64,000 bases of DNA from Paenibacillus rubinfantis (lineage in GTDB: Bacteria; Bacillota; Bacilli; Paenibacillales; Paenibacillaceae), in NCBI RefSeq assembly GCF_001486505.1, contig NZ_LN909062.1, forward strand, positions 1 through 64,000. The letters run 5' to 3'. Made by a program: the position numbers and the translations under genes. Below the pieces are notes generated by a model that saw only the letters and a list, made by a program, of their open reading frames with translations, ran no database searches and was not told the DNA's origin. Of this stretch, positions 38,246 through 49,039 are shown one piece after another (position 1 is the stretch's first letter; each line of letters begins with the position of its first letter).

Positions 38246-38290
38246 ATCCGGCAGAGGAGTCAGGGCGTACTCGCGGCCTAGCCTATCATG

Positions 38291-39730
38291 TTATACAGAT
38301 ACCTTCGCCAGCGGAAGCGAAGGCTCGAGCTCAAAAGGGACCCGGTCCGGGACCACATCCTGGAGTTCCGGCAACTCTTCGGACCCCCGGGATGACACCA
38401 TCCCTTGGGATTCCTGGGAAACGGAAAGTTCCTTGCCGGAAGGCGTATCGTTTTGTGACTCCAGGCGATCCTCGAGCGCAAAGATTTGCGTAAACAGCTC
38501 CAACGCTTCCGTGCCTTGACCTTCTCCGGCCAGCTCTTTGATCCGGTTGATTGGATCATGCATCATTTGGTTGAGGATGCTTTTGGTTAGACGCCGGATC
38601 ACCTTGCGTTGCCGTTCATCCAGCTCCGGTAGCTTATTAAAGAGACTGTCCAGCGTGCTCTCATGAATATCGGAAGCCTTCTCCTGCAGCGCGCGAATGA
38701 CCGGCTTCACCCCTTGTGTTTGCAACCAAGTGGCGAAAACCGCCATTTCCTCTTCAATCATCGTTTCGATCTTGACCGCTTCCGCGCGGCGCATCTCCAT
38801 ATTGCTCTCGACGATGCCTTCGAGATCGTCGATATCGTACAGGAAGACTTGCTCCAGTTCGCCGATGGCCGGCTCGATGTCCCGCGGCACGGCGATATCA
38901 ATCATAAACAACGGACGATCCTGGCGCCCCTTCATGCTTCGCGAAACCTGAGCCGAAGTGATGACATACCCTTCTGCGCCGGTCGAGCTGATCAGAATAT
39001 CCACCTCTTCCAGCCGCTCCATCGCTTCCTGCATCGTGCAAGGCACGCCATCGCATTTCGCGGCGAGCTCCTGGGCACGAGCGTACGTCCGGTTGGCTAC
39101 CAGCACCTCTTCCGCGCCGGCGCCGCTCAGATGCTTCGCCGTCAGCTCGCTCATTTTCCCGGCGCCAAGAATTAAAACGCGTTTGCCTTCAAAGCTGCCG
39201 AAGATCCGCTTGCCCAGCTCAACGGCGGCGTAGCTGACCGAAACGGCGCTCTCGCCGATCGCCGTCTCGGAGTGGGCCCGTTTGCCCAGCGTTACCGCTT
39301 GCTTGAACAACATATTAAACCACTTGCCTGTGCCCTTCTCGCTTTGCGACAGCAAGAATGCATTTTTGACTTGGCCAAGGATTTGCGTTTCCCCCAGCAC
39401 CATGGAATCCAGACCGCAAGCGACCCGGTACAGATGGCGAATGGCTTGGTCATCTTCATACATATATAAATGGCGGGTAAATTCTTCGCGCGGAACCCCA
39501 AACCAGCGTTCCATGAAGCTGCGGATGAAGTACCCGCACATGTGCAGACGATCGACTACGACGTAAATTTCCGTACGATTGCAGGTGGCGATAATCACGC
39601 CTTCCAATACACTCTTGGTGCGTAAGAGCTCCTGCAGCGCTTGCGGCATGTCCTTGTCGGCAAAAGAAAAACGTTCCCTAACTTCCACAGGCGCCGTCCG
39701 ATAGTTTAACCCAACTACGACGATGTGCAT
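38291..39730 (-). CDS. hemA: Glutamyl-tRNA reductase
   Basis: First enzyme of the C5 tetrapyrrole pathway; reduces glutamyl-tRNA to glutamate-1-semialdehyde. The catalytic C50 is in IIATCNRTEIY, the GLDSMVLGETQILGQVK block and the NADPH motif ILGAGKMSELTAKHL follow, and a helical dimerisation domain is at about 310-410. A tail of about 60 residues rich in Glu, Ser and Pro extends past the usual end. The start at 39730 (MHIVVVGLNYRTAP) has AGGTG 8 bases upstream. A TATAAT at 39791-39796 may be its -10; the matching -35 is poor. Confidence 0.96.
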   Translation of the reverse strand: MHIVVVGLNYRTAPVEVRERFSFADKDMPQALQELLRTKSVLEGVIIATCNRTEIYVVVDRLHMCGYFIRSFMERWFGVPREEFTRHLYMYEDDQAIRHLYRVACGLDSMVLGETQILGQVKNAFLLSQSEKGTGKWFNMLFKQAVTLGKRAHSETAIGESAVSVSYAAVELGKRIFGSFEGKRVLILGAGKMSELTAKHLSGAGAEEVLVANRTYARAQELAAKCDGVPCTMQEAMERLEEVDILISSTGAEGYVITSAQVSRSMKGRQDRPLFMIDIAVPRDIEPAIGELEQVFLYDIDDLEGIVESNMEMRRAEAVKIETMIEEEMAVFATWLQTQGVKPVIRALQEKASDIHESTLDSLFNKLPELDERQRKVIRRLTKSILNQMMHDPINRIKELAGEGQGTEALELFTQIFALEDRLESQNDTPSGKELSVSQESQGMVSSRGSEELPELQDVVPDRVPFELEPSLPLAKVSV

Positions 39731-39872
39731 TGCAAGTTCACCTGCCTTGAGATAGATGTCAATAGCATTTCTCGAAAACAAACTATGTTAATTATATCAC
39801 AGTAGTCCTAGGCTCCCCGGCGATTTATATGAGTTTTTTATGAATTATTTATGAAATTCCTATCGCCAAAAC

Positions 39873-39900
39873 AAATAACCATGGAAGCTCCATGGTTATC
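39873..39900 (-). terminator. Terminator after speD
   Basis: Minus strand ATAACCATGGA-gc-TCCATGGTTAT followed by TTGTTTT. It ends about 40 bases after the speD stop. Confidence 0.75.
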
Positions 39901-39938
39901 CTATTTTGCCCAATATTTCAAAAAAACTACCTCTAAGT

Positions 39939-40337
39939 TTAGACGAATTCAGCTCGATTCGAATCCGGCTCAGCGACTTCCATCTCGCCCAACCCCCGAA
40001 TCAGCTTCTTCGCGTACGTTTTCTCCGGATTCAAGACGGACACCAGGTAATCGATCGCCAGCTGCGGATCTACCATTTCCCCGCAGGTGTAGCAATCAAT
40101 TGCAGCAAACCCTCTCTCAGGATACGTGTGAATCGAGAGGTGGCTTTCCGACAACATCACAAGCACGGTGGCTCCTTGCGGTTCGAACTGTCTGGACTGA
40201 ATCGACAAAATCGTGGCGCCGCAGGCTTCCGCCGCTTCCACCAAGTGGGCTTCCAACAACCCTGCGTTGTTCAGCACCTCATAGTCGACTCCCCAAGCAT
40301 CAACCGCAACGTGTCTTCCGAAAGTTGAATACTCCAT
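39939..40337 (-). CDS. speD: S-adenosylmethionine decarboxylase proenzyme
   Basis: 132-residue pyruvoyl enzyme that provides decarboxylated SAM for spermidine synthesis. The self-cleavage site is between E64 and S65 in LSESHLSIHTYPERG; cleavage turns the serine into the pyruvoyl group. DCYTCGEM follows with the catalytic cysteine. AGGAAGGGGG precedes the ATG. It stands alone between hemA and a hypothetical gene; no other polyamine gene is in the window. Confidence 0.95.
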   Translation of the reverse strand: MEYSTFGRHVAVDAWGVDYEVLNNAGLLEAHLVEAAEACGATILSIQSRQFEPQGATVLVMLSESHLSIHTYPERGFAAIDCYTCGEMVDPQLAIDYLVSVLNPEKTYAKKLIRGLGEMEVAEPDSNRAEFV

Positions 40338-40658
40338 CTTCCGGCTCCCCCTTCCTAGGAATAAAATGTTTGAAAAAATTTCATCCGCTAGGACCTACGT
40401 CATTCACTTCCCGAGGGAAAAATCTCTCGCAACATCTCCATGTCCTGAGTGAATCCTGGTTCCTATATTCTTTTCAACGAGATTAAAAATAACATCTCTT
40501 GAGGACAAATGCAACCTCTTTTTTCTGGCGTAAAGGCCGCTCCTGCCCTTAGATGCCCTTAATAAAAAACTACCCTGATATCAGGGTAGTTTATCACTAG
40601 TACATTATGTTGGCTCCCTCTCTCTGGTGACACCAGTCAGGGGTGCTTTTATGATTGA
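40338..40658. other. Gene-free region upstream of speD
   Basis: About 320 bases holding the speD ribosome binding site, the 5' untranslated region and the terminator of the next gene. I see no convincing coding region and no riboswitch that I recognise. Confidence 0.5.
40565..40592 (-). terminator. Terminator after the 40659 gene
   Basis: A perfect palindrome AAACTACCCTGATATCAGGG plus TAGTTT, followed on the minus strand by TTTTTTA. About 65 bases after the stop codon. Confidence 0.8.
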
Positions 40659-41243
40659 TCAAGCTTCCAAAACAAACAATCGGCGCGAGCAATTCCGCAG
40701 CTCATCATCGATCCGGTCTACATCCGTTTCGTTGGCGATAAACCGTTGATCCAGCAGGCCATTAATGTCCTTGCGGATGCGCTCGATTTCCAACTCAACA
40801 TCGTTATTCCGGTAAATCTGCTGCAGCTCTGCCACCTGATCCTTGTATTCAAACACGAGCTTATAGGATTCCCGGGAATATTCGACGATTTTGCGGACCC
40901 GGCCTTCCTGATAATAATACATCATCATGAATCCGTTATAAATTCGGGTAACCATGCCGGAGCCTTTAAACGCCGCGAACAACAGTCTCATCACGTTCGT
41001 TAAATGGGGTTTCTCCAAGCGGAAAGACATTTCGCAGACATAATATCCGTCGACACGTTCAAATGGCAGATGCACTTCTTCTCCGCTGTCATCCTCCAGC
41101 ACAACCTCCTGCCCGCCATTATCCAGCACCTTGACCCGTTGGCGAACGTGAGGGTCGTATACTTTGTGAACAAACTGGGACATCTGGACTTCCGTTAAAC
41201 GCATACTGGCATTGACATACTCTGTGGCTAACCGCTGAGCCAT
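40659..41243 (-). CDS. Conserved hypothetical protein, probably Paenibacillaceae-specific
   Basis: 194 residues; function not recognised. No signal peptide or membrane helix is apparent. The N-terminal half alternates short beta-like segments (VKVLDNGGQEVVLEDDSGEE, VDGYYVCEMSFRL); the C-terminal 70 residues look like a coiled coil (EYKDQVAELQQIYRNNDVEL ... RIDDELRNCSRRLF). I believe similar proteins occur widely in Paenibacillus, sometimes with misleading non-ribosomal peptide synthetase labels; there are no such domains here. GAGGAG precedes the ATG and a clean terminator follows, so it is a real single-gene unit. Confidence 0.75.
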   Translation of the reverse strand: MAQRLATEYVNASMRLTEVQMSQFVHKVYDPHVRQRVKVLDNGGQEVVLEDDSGEEVHLPFERVDGYYVCEMSFRLEKPHLTNVMRLLFAAFKGSGMVTRIYNGFMMMYYYQEGRVRKIVEYSRESYKLVFEYKDQVAELQQIYRNNDVELEIERIRKDINGLLDQRFIANETDVDRIDDELRNCSRRLFVLEA

Positions 41244-41440
41244 ACAAATCTCCTCAATTCTTAAATCGCTTTATCATAATTATACACTACGATTCCAGCC
41301 GTACGCTCAGCCGCCAAAACGTGAATTCTTGCCATTTTCCAGAAAAAACGGCATTAAGCCGTTTTTAACCTGAACAATCCCGCTGCATGCTCACTTTCCT
41401 GCTGAAACTTCTCCAAATCCCTTCCGCATCCATCGATTTC

Positions 41441-42088
41441 TTAATTTATTCCATTTTCTCCCTCAGAGGTGTCCGGGCTGATGCCCTTGGTTTCCTCCGC
41501 CAGCTCGGCGTACTGCGCAATCTGTGCCCACAGCTCGTCCTTGCCAATCCCCTCTTCCGCAGAAAAGAGGATCAAGGGATCGCCCGCCCGCAGCACCAGC
41601 CCTTCCTTGATGATCTTCAAGTGCTTTTGCCACCGCGATTTCGGAATCTTGTCCGCTTTGGTGGCAACGACGCAAACGGGGAGGTCGTACGCCTTCAGCC
41701 AATCGTACATCAGCTCGTCGTCCTTGGTCGGCGGATGCCGGAGATCAATAATCTGCAGAACCAGCTTAAGCGTCTCCCGCTCCTGCAGGTATTTCTCGAT
41801 CATTTTCCCCCAGACCTCGCGTTGCGTTTTGGATACTTTGGCGTATCCATAACCTGGCACGTCCACGAAATAGACCCGGTCATCGATCCGGTAGTAGTTG
41901 AGATGTTGGGTTTTTCCGGGGGTCGAGCTGGTGCGCGCTAAGTTTTTGCGATTGATCATTCGGTTGATCAGCGACGATTTGCCCACATTGGAACGCCCTG
42001 CCAGAGCGATCTCTGGCAAGGCGTCCTCAGGATATTGATTGGGGCCGACGGCGCTGATGATAAATTCAGCCTTGGTTACCTTCATCAT
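41441..42088 (-). CDS. engB: Ribosome biogenesis GTPase EngB/YsxC
   Basis: Essential 50S assembly GTPase of 215 residues. G1 [13 protein letters not shown]2 region SSTPGKTQ, G3 [10 protein letters not shown], and G4 TKADK are all visible. A short charged C-terminal tail follows. Two adjacent ATG codons (42088, 42085) could start it; AGAGG lies upstream. It follows lonA by about 48 bases, the B. subtilis lonA-ysxC arrangement. Confidence 0.95.
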   Translation of the reverse strand: MMKVTKAEFIISAVGPNQYPEDALPEIALAGRSNVGKSSLINRMINRKNLARTSSTPGKTQHLNYYRIDDRVYFVDVPGYGYAKVSKTQREVWGKMIEKYLQERETLKLVLQIIDLRHPPTKDDELMYDWLKAYDLPVCVVATKADKIPKSRWQKHLKIIKEGLVLRAGDPLILFSAEEGIGKDELWAQIAQYAELAEETKGISPDTSEGENGIN

Positions 42089-42135
42089 TCAATTCCTCTC
42101 TTGGCAGCAGCTTGAGGTAAGCCGTGCCTTTCATG

Positions 42136-44472
42136 CTAATGCACTTCGGGATGCTCCACGAGCGCATGCTCAAGCACCTGGTCCATATGCGATACCGGTA
42201 CGAATTCCAAGTCTTCCTTGACGCTGTCTGGAATGTCGCGCAGATCCCGCTCGTTGTCCTTCGGCATCAGGACTTTGCGATACCCCGCCCGATGCGCGGC
42301 CAACGATTTCTCCTTCAGCCCGCCGATCGGCAGCACACGTCCGCGCAGCGTAATCTCGCCGGTCATGGCAACGTCCTTGGACACGTGGCGATTCGTCAGC
42401 GCCGAGATCAACGCGGTAGCGATCGTAATCCCCGCCGACGGGCCGTCCTTTGGAATCGCTCCTTCGGGGATATGGATATGAATATCGTTCTTCTCGTGAA
42501 AATCGAGCGGTATCCCCAGCTCCGCTGCTTTGGAGCGGGTGTAGCTGAAGGCGGCCTGCGCCGATTCCTTCATGACGTCGCCCAGTTTCCCCGTTAGCGT
42601 GAGCTTCCCGGCTCCCGGCACTACCGTCACCTCGATCACCAGCGTCTCTCCGCCAACCTCCGTCCAGGCGAGCCCGGTCACCGTGCCGATCTGATCCTCC
42701 AGCTCGACCATACCATAACGGAACTTTGCTGCGCCGAGGTAATCCTTCAGCGTGTCCGGCGTGATGAGGATCTGCTCCTTGTTTTCGGACACAATTTGCT
42801 TCGCGGCTTTACGGCATAATGCCGCCACCTGCTGCTCAAGATTCCGAACCCCGGATTCGCGGGTATACTCGCGGATCACTTTCAGCAGCACGTCTTCGCC
42901 GATCTCCAACTGCTCCGGTTCCAGCCCGTGCTCGCGTTTTTGCTTCGGCAGCAAGTAACGGTTCGCAATCTGCAGCTTCTCCAGCTCCGTGTATCCGGGG
43001 ATAAACAACGTCTCCATCCGGTCAAGCAGCGGCCGCGGGATGTTGTGCACCGCGTTGGCGGTCGTGATAAACATGACGTTCGAAAGATCGAACGGCACCT
43101 CGATAAAATGATCGGAGAACGTATTGTTCTGCTCCGGATCCAGCACCTCAAGCAAAGCCGAGGAAGGATCGCCGCGGAAATCCGAAGCCATCTTGTCGAT
43201 TTCGTCCAGCAGGAACACCGGATTAAGGGTACCTGCCGTTTTCATGCCTTGAATCACCCGTCCCGGCATAGCGCCGACATACGTGCGGCGATGTCCCCGG
43301 ATCTCCGCTTCGTCTCGTACGCCGCCCAGCGAGATGCGGACGAATTGACGCCCGAGCGAACGGGCAATCGAGCGAGCCAGCGAGGTTTTCCCGACCCCTG
43401 GCGGTCCAACCAGACACAGAATCGGTCCCTTCAGCTTTTTGACCAGCTTCTGCACGGCCAAATATTCCAGAACCCGTTCCTTCGGTTTATCCAAGCCGTA
43501 GTGGTCCTCGTTCAGCACCTGCTCGGCCTTGGCCAGATCGAGGTCGTCCTCGGTTTTGTTGCTCCATGGCAAGCTCAGCAGCCAATCCACGTAATTGCGG
43601 ATGACGCCACCTTCCGCGGAGCTGGCCGGCATTTTCTCCAGGCGGTCGATTTCCTTCTCGATTTTCTCCCGAACGTTCTCCGGGAGCCCCTTCTCTTCGA
43701 GCTGGGTCCGCAGCTCTTCCGCTTCGCCGGCGCGCCCTTCCTTCTCGCCGAGCTCCTTCTGGATCGCTTTCATTTGCTCGCGCAAATAATATTCCTTCTG
43801 CGTCTTCTCCATCTGTTTCTTGACGCGCTGGTTGATTTTGCGTTCGAGCTCAAGCACTTCGCGCTCGTTATTCAAGATGTCGAGCAGCTTCTCCAGCCGT
43901 TTCCGGACATCGATGGTTTCGAGAATTTCCTGCTTATCCTTGATTTTCAAAGACAAATGGCTGGTGATCACGTCCGCCAGGCGCCCGGCCTCTTCAATGT
44001 CCGATACCGCTGCCAGCGTCTCCGGCGTGACCTTCTTGGATAAATTGATATAATGTTCGAATTGGGTTAACACCGTGCGCATCAGCGCGTCGACTTCCGG
44101 ATCCACCGACTCTTCCTCCGGGCGTTCTTTGGCCATAACCTCATAATATTCGTCATTATCCAAATATTCGATAATTTCTGCGCGCTCCATGCCCTCTACC
44201 AGCACGCGAATGGTGCCGTTGGGCAGTTTCAGCATCTGGCGCACCTTTGCGACGGTGCCGATACGAAAGATATCTTCCTGGCTTGGTTCTTCAATGTTCA
44301 CTTCCGATTGAGAACAGAGGAGAATCAGATTATCTTCGACCATGGCTTTTTCCAGTGCCTTCACGGATTTCTCCCGCCCTACGTCCAAGTGAAGCACCAT
44401 GCTTGGATAGACGAGCAGACCGCGCAGCGGCAGCAGCGGAAAACGCCGGCCTTTGGATTTATGGGGTCCCAT
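42136..44472 (-). CDS. lonA: ATP-dependent protease La
   Basis: Cytoplasmic AAA+ protease of 778 residues: N-terminal substrate domain (about 1-200), coiled-coil, Walker [14 protein letters not shown], Walker [12 protein letters not shown], and a C-terminal Ser/Lys protease domain with [16 protein letters not shown] and the catalytic lysine in [24 protein letters not shown] precedes the ATG. It is preceded by the membrane-anchored LonB gene, as in B. subtilis. Confidence 0.98.
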   Translation of the reverse strand: MGPHKSKGRRFPLLPLRGLLVYPSMVLHLDVGREKSVKALEKAMVEDNLILLCSQSEVNIEEPSQEDIFRIGTVAKVRQMLKLPNGTIRVLVEGMERAEIIEYLDNDEYYEVMAKERPEEESVDPEVDALMRTVLTQFEHYINLSKKVTPETLAAVSDIEEAGRLADVITSHLSLKIKDKQEILETIDVRKRLEKLLDILNNEREVLELERKINQRVKKQMEKTQKEYYLREQMKAIQKELGEKEGRAGEAEELRTQLEEKGLPENVREKIEKEIDRLEKMPASSAEGGVIRNYVDWLLSLPWSNKTEDDLDLAKAEQVLNEDHYGLDKPKERVLEYLAVQKLVKKLKGPILCLVGPPGVGKTSLARSIARSLGRQFVRISLGGVRDEAEIRGHRRTYVGAMPGRVIQGMKTAGTLNPVFLLDEIDKMASDFRGDPSSALLEVLDPEQNNTFSDHFIEVPFDLSNVMFITTANAVHNIPRPLLDRMETLFIPGYTELEKLQIANRYLLPKQKREHGLEPEQLEIGEDVLLKVIREYTRESGVRNLEQQVAALCRKAAKQIVSENKEQILITPDTLKDYLGAAKFRYGMVELEDQIGTVTGLAWTEVGGETLVIEVTVVPGAGKLTLTGKLGDVMKESAQAAFSYTRSKAAELGIPLDFHEKNDIHIHIPEGAIPKDGPSAGITIATALISALTNRHVSKDVAMTGEITLRGRVLPIGGLKEKSLAAHRAGYRKVLMPKDNERDLRDIPDSVKEDLEFVPVSHMDQVLEHALVEHPEVH

Positions 44473-44513
44473 CGCTTATGCACCTCCAAACGTTCTCTGT
44501 TGATATCATTGCT

Positions 44514-44543
44514 ATTTTAGCAAATGTTACATAAAAACACCAA
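44514..44543 (-). promoter_or_regulatory. Candidate promoter of lonA
   Basis: Minus-strand -35 TTGGTG (44538-44543), 18-base spacer and extended -10 TGCTAAAAT (TAAAAT at 44514-44519), about 40 bases upstream of the lonA ATG. No heat-shock operator was recognised. Confidence 0.6.
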
Positions 44544-44620
44544 CGAGGAGCGGCCGCTTCAGGCAGCCGCCCCCCGCAAAGCAAACGAGCTGGACGTTTG
44601 GTGAATCGTTCCTTGCCCGG

Positions 44621-46339
44621 CTACATGGCCCCGCCTTGCGAAGGAGACTCCGCGTGCAGGAAAGGCGCAGGTGCGGTTGCCGGAGCAAACAGTTCGCCGC
44701 CAACCGGAAGCTCCAGGTTCTTCTCGGCTTCGGGACCAAAGACGTGGCGGAAGACATCCCCTAACGTCTCGACCGCAATCACGCGCAGCCCCTCTAAACC
44801 TTCGAACAACGTTTGCCAGTTATCCTTCGGAATCAGCACCGTTGTTGCGCCGGCCTGAAAGGCAGCCTCGACCTTAGCCACGACGCCGCCAACCGGTTTG
44901 ACCTTGCCGTGAATCCCCAGCTCGCCGGTCATGGCGATTTGATGGTTCACCGGCACCTGCTTGATCGCCGACGCAATCGCCGTGGCGATGGCTAACCCGG
45001 CGGACGGACCGTCGATCGGAGTTCCACCCGGGAAGTTGATGTGCAGGTGGTAGTTCGACGGATTCAGACCAATCCGTTGCAGGACGGTCAGGACGTTCTC
45101 CACCGACCCTTTGGCCATGCTCTTGCGCCGCAACGTACGACTGCCCCCGCCGATTTCCTCTTCGTCAACGACACCGGTGATGTTGTAGCTGCCTTTGCCT
45201 TTTTCGGCCGGTACAGCCGTAGCCTCAATCTCCAGCAACGTCCCCATATTTGCGCCGTATACGGCCAGGCCATTGACGACGCCAACTGCGGGCTGAGCCG
45301 GAATTTTGCGGTCCGGGCGCGGGGCCAGCTGGCTGCTCGTCGCCACCCATTCCAGGTCCGATGCCAGCAGGTGGTCGCGTTTCTCGGTAAGGGCCAGACC
45401 GGCGGCCAATTGTACCATATTAACGGCTTCGCGGCCGTTCGTTGCGTATTTCATGATTACCTCTACCGCTTCCGGACAAGGCTGGAAGCCAATCCGCTTC
45501 ACCGCATCCTCCGCGATTTGGGCGATTTCCTCCGGCAGCAGCGGCCGGAAATAAATCTCCATACACCGTGAGCGCAAGGCGGCCGGGATCTCTTGCGGCG
45601 AGCGGGTGGTCGCGCCCACTAACCGGAAATCGGCAGGCAAGCCGTTTTGGAAAATGTCGTGGATATACGCCGGCGTATTCGCGTCTTCGGAGTTATAATA
45701 GGCACTCTCCAGAAACACCTTGCGATCCTCCAAGACCTTCAACAGTTTATTCATTTGAATCGAATGCAATTCACCGATTTCATCGATAAACAAAATGCCG
45801 CCATGGGCCTTCGTCACGGCGCCGGGCTTCGGTTGCGGAATGCCGGCAACGCCCATGGCCCCCGCCCCCTGGTAAATCGGATCGTGTACCGAACCGATCA
45901 GCGGATCGGCGATACCCCGCTCATCAAAACGGGCGATGGTCGCATCGATCTCAATAAATTTGGCGTCGGTTTTAAACGGGGAAACCGGGTTTTTCTTGGC
46001 TTCCTCCATGACGACACGCGCTGCCGCCGTTTTCCCTACGCCCGGCGGGCCGTAAATGATCACATGCTGCGGGTTGGCGCTGCATAACGCCGCCTTAAGC
46101 GCACGCAATCCGTCCTTCTGCCCCACGATGTCGTTCATCGAGGCCGGACGGGTACGCTCCGCGAGCGGCTTGGTCAGCGAGACGGCCCTCAGCTTGCGCA
46201 ATTTCTCCATTTCCTTGCGGGATTCCCGGTCTACCGCCAGTCGATTCCCTTTTTGACTGCGCAGCTGATTCCAGAAATAAAGCCCGATGACTACGGCAAA
46301 GAACATTTGGACCGCCATCAGGATCACATTCAAATCCAT
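44621..46339 (-). CDS. lonB: ATP-dependent protease LonB (membrane-anchored, sporulation type)
   Basis: 572 residues from the start at 46339 (GGAGG 10 bases upstream). One N-terminal membrane helix (MDLNVILMAVQMFFAVVIGL), AAA+ domain with [13 protein letters not shown] and GGILFIDEIGELH, and a C-terminal Lon protease domain with the serine in GTPIDGPSAGLAIATAIA and the lysine in GKVKPVGGVVAKVEAAFQAG. It lacks the large N-terminal domain of LonA. In B. subtilis LonB acts in the forespore; sporulation expression here is inferred. Confidence 0.95.
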   Translation of the reverse strand: MDLNVILMAVQMFFAVVIGLYFWNQLRSQKGNRLAVDRESRKEMEKLRKLRAVSLTKPLAERTRPASMNDIVGQKDGLRALKAALCSANPQHVIIYGPPGVGKTAAARVVMEEAKKNPVSPFKTDAKFIEIDATIARFDERGIADPLIGSVHDPIYQGAGAMGVAGIPQPKPGAVTKAHGGILFIDEIGELHSIQMNKLLKVLEDRKVFLESAYYNSEDANTPAYIHDIFQNGLPADFRLVGATTRSPQEIPAALRSRCMEIYFRPLLPEEIAQIAEDAVKRIGFQPCPEAVEVIMKYATNGREAVNMVQLAAGLALTEKRDHLLASDLEWVATSSQLAPRPDRKIPAQPAVGVVNGLAVYGANMGTLLEIEATAVPAEKGKGSYNITGVVDEEEIGGGSRTLRRKSMAKGSVENVLTVLQRIGLNPSNYHLHINFPGGTPIDGPSAGLAIATAIASAIKQVPVNHQIAMTGELGIHGKVKPVGGVVAKVEAAFQAGATTVLIPKDNWQTLFEGLEGLRVIAVETLGDVFRHVFGPEAEKNLELPVGGELFAPATAPAPFLHAESPSQGGAM

Positions 46340-46480
46340 ACGCGTTACGCCTCCCACACTTAGACTACTCATTGATTGATACTTGGTAGTATAGCCTTTT
46401 CGCTCCAAGGTAAAACAAGGATTTTCGAGTGAAGAGAATCTAAAGTCCTGTCCTCCCCGTATTCCACCTTACCGCCATAC

Positions 46481-46517
46481 AAAAAAAGCCACAATCTGCA
46501 TGGAGCAGATTGCGGCT
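46481..46517 (-). terminator. Terminator after ispG
   Basis: Minus strand AGCCGCAATCTGC-tccat-GCAGATTGTGGCT followed by seven T residues, about 10 bases after the ispG stop codon. Confidence 0.9.
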
Positions 46518-46525
46518 CTAACTTA

Positions 46526-47647
46526 TTACGACTGAGCGTGGGCCCGGTGTTCCTTGCGTCCCGGAATTTCTCCGGTCGCTTCGTACACCTCCACGATATG
46601 ATCGATTTCTTTCTTCAGTTCGTTCAGCAGCTCGGCTTCTGGAACCTTACGGATCATTTCCCCGTAGCGGAACAGCAAACCTTCCCCGCGCGCCCCGGCG
46701 ATCCCGATGTCAGCTTCGCGCGCTTCCCCTGGGCCGTTTACAGCACAACCCAGCACGGATACCTTGATCGGCACCTTCAGATTGGAGATGTAAGCTTCTA
46801 CCTCGTTAGCGATGGAAAACAGGTCGATATCCAGCCGACCGCAGGTCGGACAGGAAACCAGTGTTGCTGCATTGGTGATCAAGCCAAACGTCTTCAGCAG
46901 CTCGCGCGCCACCTTCACTTCCTCCACCGGGTCGGCGCTTAGCGAAATCCGCACCGTTGAACCGATCCCCATCGACAGGAGGGCGCCGATGCCCGCTGCA
47001 CTCTTGACCGTACCGGAGAACAACGTACCCGCTTCCGTAATCCCCAAATGCAGCGGATAAGGAATCACCTCCGCCGCTTTGCTGTATGCCGCAATCGCCA
47101 TCGGGACGTCCGAGGCTTTCAGCGACACGATAATGTCATGAAAGTCGAGCTCCTCCAGAATACCGATATGGTACAAGGCGCTCTCCACCATGGCTTCAGG
47201 TGTGGGATACCCGTATTTCTCCAGCAAATGGTTCTCCAACGAGCCAGCGTTGACGCCGATCCGAATCGGGATACCGCGTTCCTTGCACGCTTTGACAACC
47301 GCCTCAACCTTCTCCCGGCGGCCGATATTGCCCGGGTTAATCCGGACCTTATCGATGCCGTTTTCGATCGCCATCAGCGCCAGCTTGTAGTTGAAGTGAA
47401 TGTCCGCGACCAGCGGGATGTGAATCCGTTTCTTGATTTCCTTGATCGCCGCAGCCGCTTCCTCGTTGTTCACCGTCACGCGTACCAATTGGCAGCCCGC
47501 TTCCTCCAACCGGAGGATCTCGGCGACCGTCGCCTCGACATCTGCCGTTTTCGTCGTACACATACTTTGGATGATGACTTCGTTGCTGCCGCCGATCGTC
47601 AGATTCCCGACTTTGACCGGCCGCGTATCTTGTCTCAAGAATGTCAT
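46526..47647 (-). CDS. ispG: 4-hydroxy-3-methylbut-2-enyl-diphosphate synthase
   Basis: Iron-sulfur enzyme (GcpE) of the MEP isoprenoid pathway, 373 residues. The N-terminal TIM barrel ([33 protein letters not shown]) is followed by the cluster-binding C-terminal part: [11 protein letters not shown] and [21 protein letters not shown] supply the three cysteines and the glutamate. It lies alone between clpX and lonB with its own terminator. B. subtilis carries ispG elsewhere. Confidence 0.97.
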   Translation of the reverse strand: MTFLRQDTRPVKVGNLTIGGSNEVIIQSMCTTKTADVEATVAEILRLEEAGCQLVRVTVNNEEAAAAIKEIKKRIHIPLVADIHFNYKLALMAIENGIDKVRINPGNIGRREKVEAVVKACKERGIPIRIGVNAGSLENHLLEKYGYPTPEAMVESALYHIGILEELDFHDIIVSLKASDVPMAIAAYSKAAEVIPYPLHLGITEAGTLFSGTVKSAAGIGALLSMGIGSTVRISLSADPVEEVKVARELLKTFGLITNAATLVSCPTCGRLDIDLFSIANEVEAYISNLKVPIKVSVLGCAVNGPGEAREADIGIAGARGEGLLFRYGEMIRKVPEAELLNELKKEIDHIVEVYEATGEIPGRKEHRAHAQS

Positions 47648-47770
47648 GTCTGGTCTCTCCCATAACGATCAAAGCTCCACCCCCGCAGGCATGCGCCTTT
47701 TGGGAGGCACGACAACGCAAAGGTGGAGAACCTTGACCTTTATTTTACCGCGAAAAAGCGGCTTCCCGCC

Positions 47771-49027
47771 TTACGCGCTTTCTTCTTGTTTTTTGTTCGG
47801 CTTGGCGGCCAATTCAGGAACCGTCTTTTCCTGAACGACCTTCTCGGTAATCACGCAGTCCGAAATATCGTCGCGGGACGGTACTTCATACATCACGTCG
47901 AGCATGATGCCCTCGATGATCGCGCGAAGACCGCGAGCGCCGGTATTGCGTTTGATCGCTTCCTGAGCGATGGCTTCCAGCGCCTTTGGTTCGAACTGCA
48001 GGTTGACATTGTCCAGTTCGAGCAGCTTCTGGTATTGCTTCACCAAAGCGTTCTTCGGTTCGGACAAAATGCGCACCAACGTTTTCTCATCCAGCGGCTC
48101 GAGGGTCGAGATCACCGGCAAACGGCCGACGAATTCCGGGATCAACCCGAACTTCAGCAGGTCTTCCGGCAATACCATCGACAGGTATTCCCCCGGTTTG
48201 AGTTCTTTTTGCCCGTCGCTGCCCGCGTTAAAGCCGATAACTTTCTTGCCGATCCGGCGTTTGATCATTTGCTCCAGGCCGTCAAATGCCCCGCCGCAGA
48301 TGAACAAAATGTTCGTCGTATCGATTTGGATAAATTCCTGATGCGGATGTTTGCGTCCGCCTTGCGGAGGAACGGAAGCGACCGTGCCCTCCAAAATTTT
48401 CAGCAAGGCTTGCTGCACACCTTCGCCAGAGACGTCACGGGTAATCGAAGGGTTCTCCGATTTGCGCGCCACTTTATCGATCTCGTCGATGTAAATGATG
48501 CCGCGTTCCGCTTTTTCCACGTCATAATCAGCGGCTTGAATCAGCTTCAACAGGATGTTCTCCACGTCTTCACCAACGTAGCCGGCTTCTGTCAAGGAAG
48601 TCGCATCAGCGATTGCAAACGGTACGTTCAAGATTTTAGCCATCGTTTGCGCCAAGAGGGTTTTACCCGAGCCCGTAGGACCCAACAGCAGGATATTACT
48701 CTTCTGCAGCTCGACATCCTCGATCTTGCTTTGCGTATTCACCCGCTTGTAGTGGTTGTAAACCGCAACGGACAGCGATTTCTTCGCTTGTTCTTGACCG
48801 ATGACGTACTGGTCCAAAATATCGCGGATTTCCTTTGGCTTCGGAATTTCCTTCAGATCCAGCTCTTCCTCGTGGCCAAGCTCCTCTTCCACGATTTCCG
48901 TGCACAGTTCAATGCATTCGTCGCATATATAAACGCCGGGTCCGGCAACAAGCTTGCGTACCTGCTCTTGCGATTTGCCGCAGAAGGAACATTTCAGTTG
49001 TCCTTTTTCATCGTTAAACTTAAACAT
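47771..49027 (-). CDS. clpX: ATP-dependent Clp protease ATP-binding subunit ClpX
   Basis: AAA+ unfoldase of 418 residues that feeds ClpP. The N-terminal zinc domain has C13, C16, C35 and C38. Walker A is [13 protein letters not shown] (116-128), Walker [10 protein letters not shown], followed by the IGF loop for ClpP docking (KKVIGFNAG) and the sensor region RFIPELVGR-like [11 protein letters not shown]. It begins 12 bases after clpP, so both are probably co-transcribed, unlike B. subtilis, where clpP lies elsewhere. Confidence 0.98.
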   Translation of the reverse strand: MFKFNDEKGQLKCSFCGKSQEQVRKLVAGPGVYICDECIELCTEIVEEELGHEEELDLKEIPKPKEIRDILDQYVIGQEQAKKSLSVAVYNHYKRVNTQSKIEDVELQKSNILLLGPTGSGKTLLAQTMAKILNVPFAIADATSLTEAGYVGEDVENILLKLIQAADYDVEKAERGIIYIDEIDKVARKSENPSITRDVSGEGVQQALLKILEGTVASVPPQGGRKHPHQEFIQIDTTNILFICGGAFDGLEQMIKRRIGKKVIGFNAGSDGQKELKPGEYLSMVLPEDLLKFGLIPEFVGRLPVISTLEPLDEKTLVRILSEPKNALVKQYQKLLELDNVNLQFEPKALEAIAQEAIKRNTGARGLRAIIEGIMLDVMYEVPSRDDISDCVITEKVVQEKTVPELAAKPNKKQEESA

Positions 49028-49039
49028 GTAAACACCCCT

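Noticed and set aside
40659..41243. Non-ribosomal peptide synthetase module
   Set aside because: At 194 residues with no adenylation, condensation or carrier motif, this label, which I recall for similar proteins, is not supported.
44544..44620. Terminator after lonB
   Set aside because: A GC-rich potential hairpin (GCGGC...GCGGC type) is present, but pairing is poor and the T run is distant, so I do not list it.
47640..47770. Regulatory stem before ispG
   Set aside because: GGTGGAG-type sequences recur there in both orientations, but pairing is short and I cannot assign a function.
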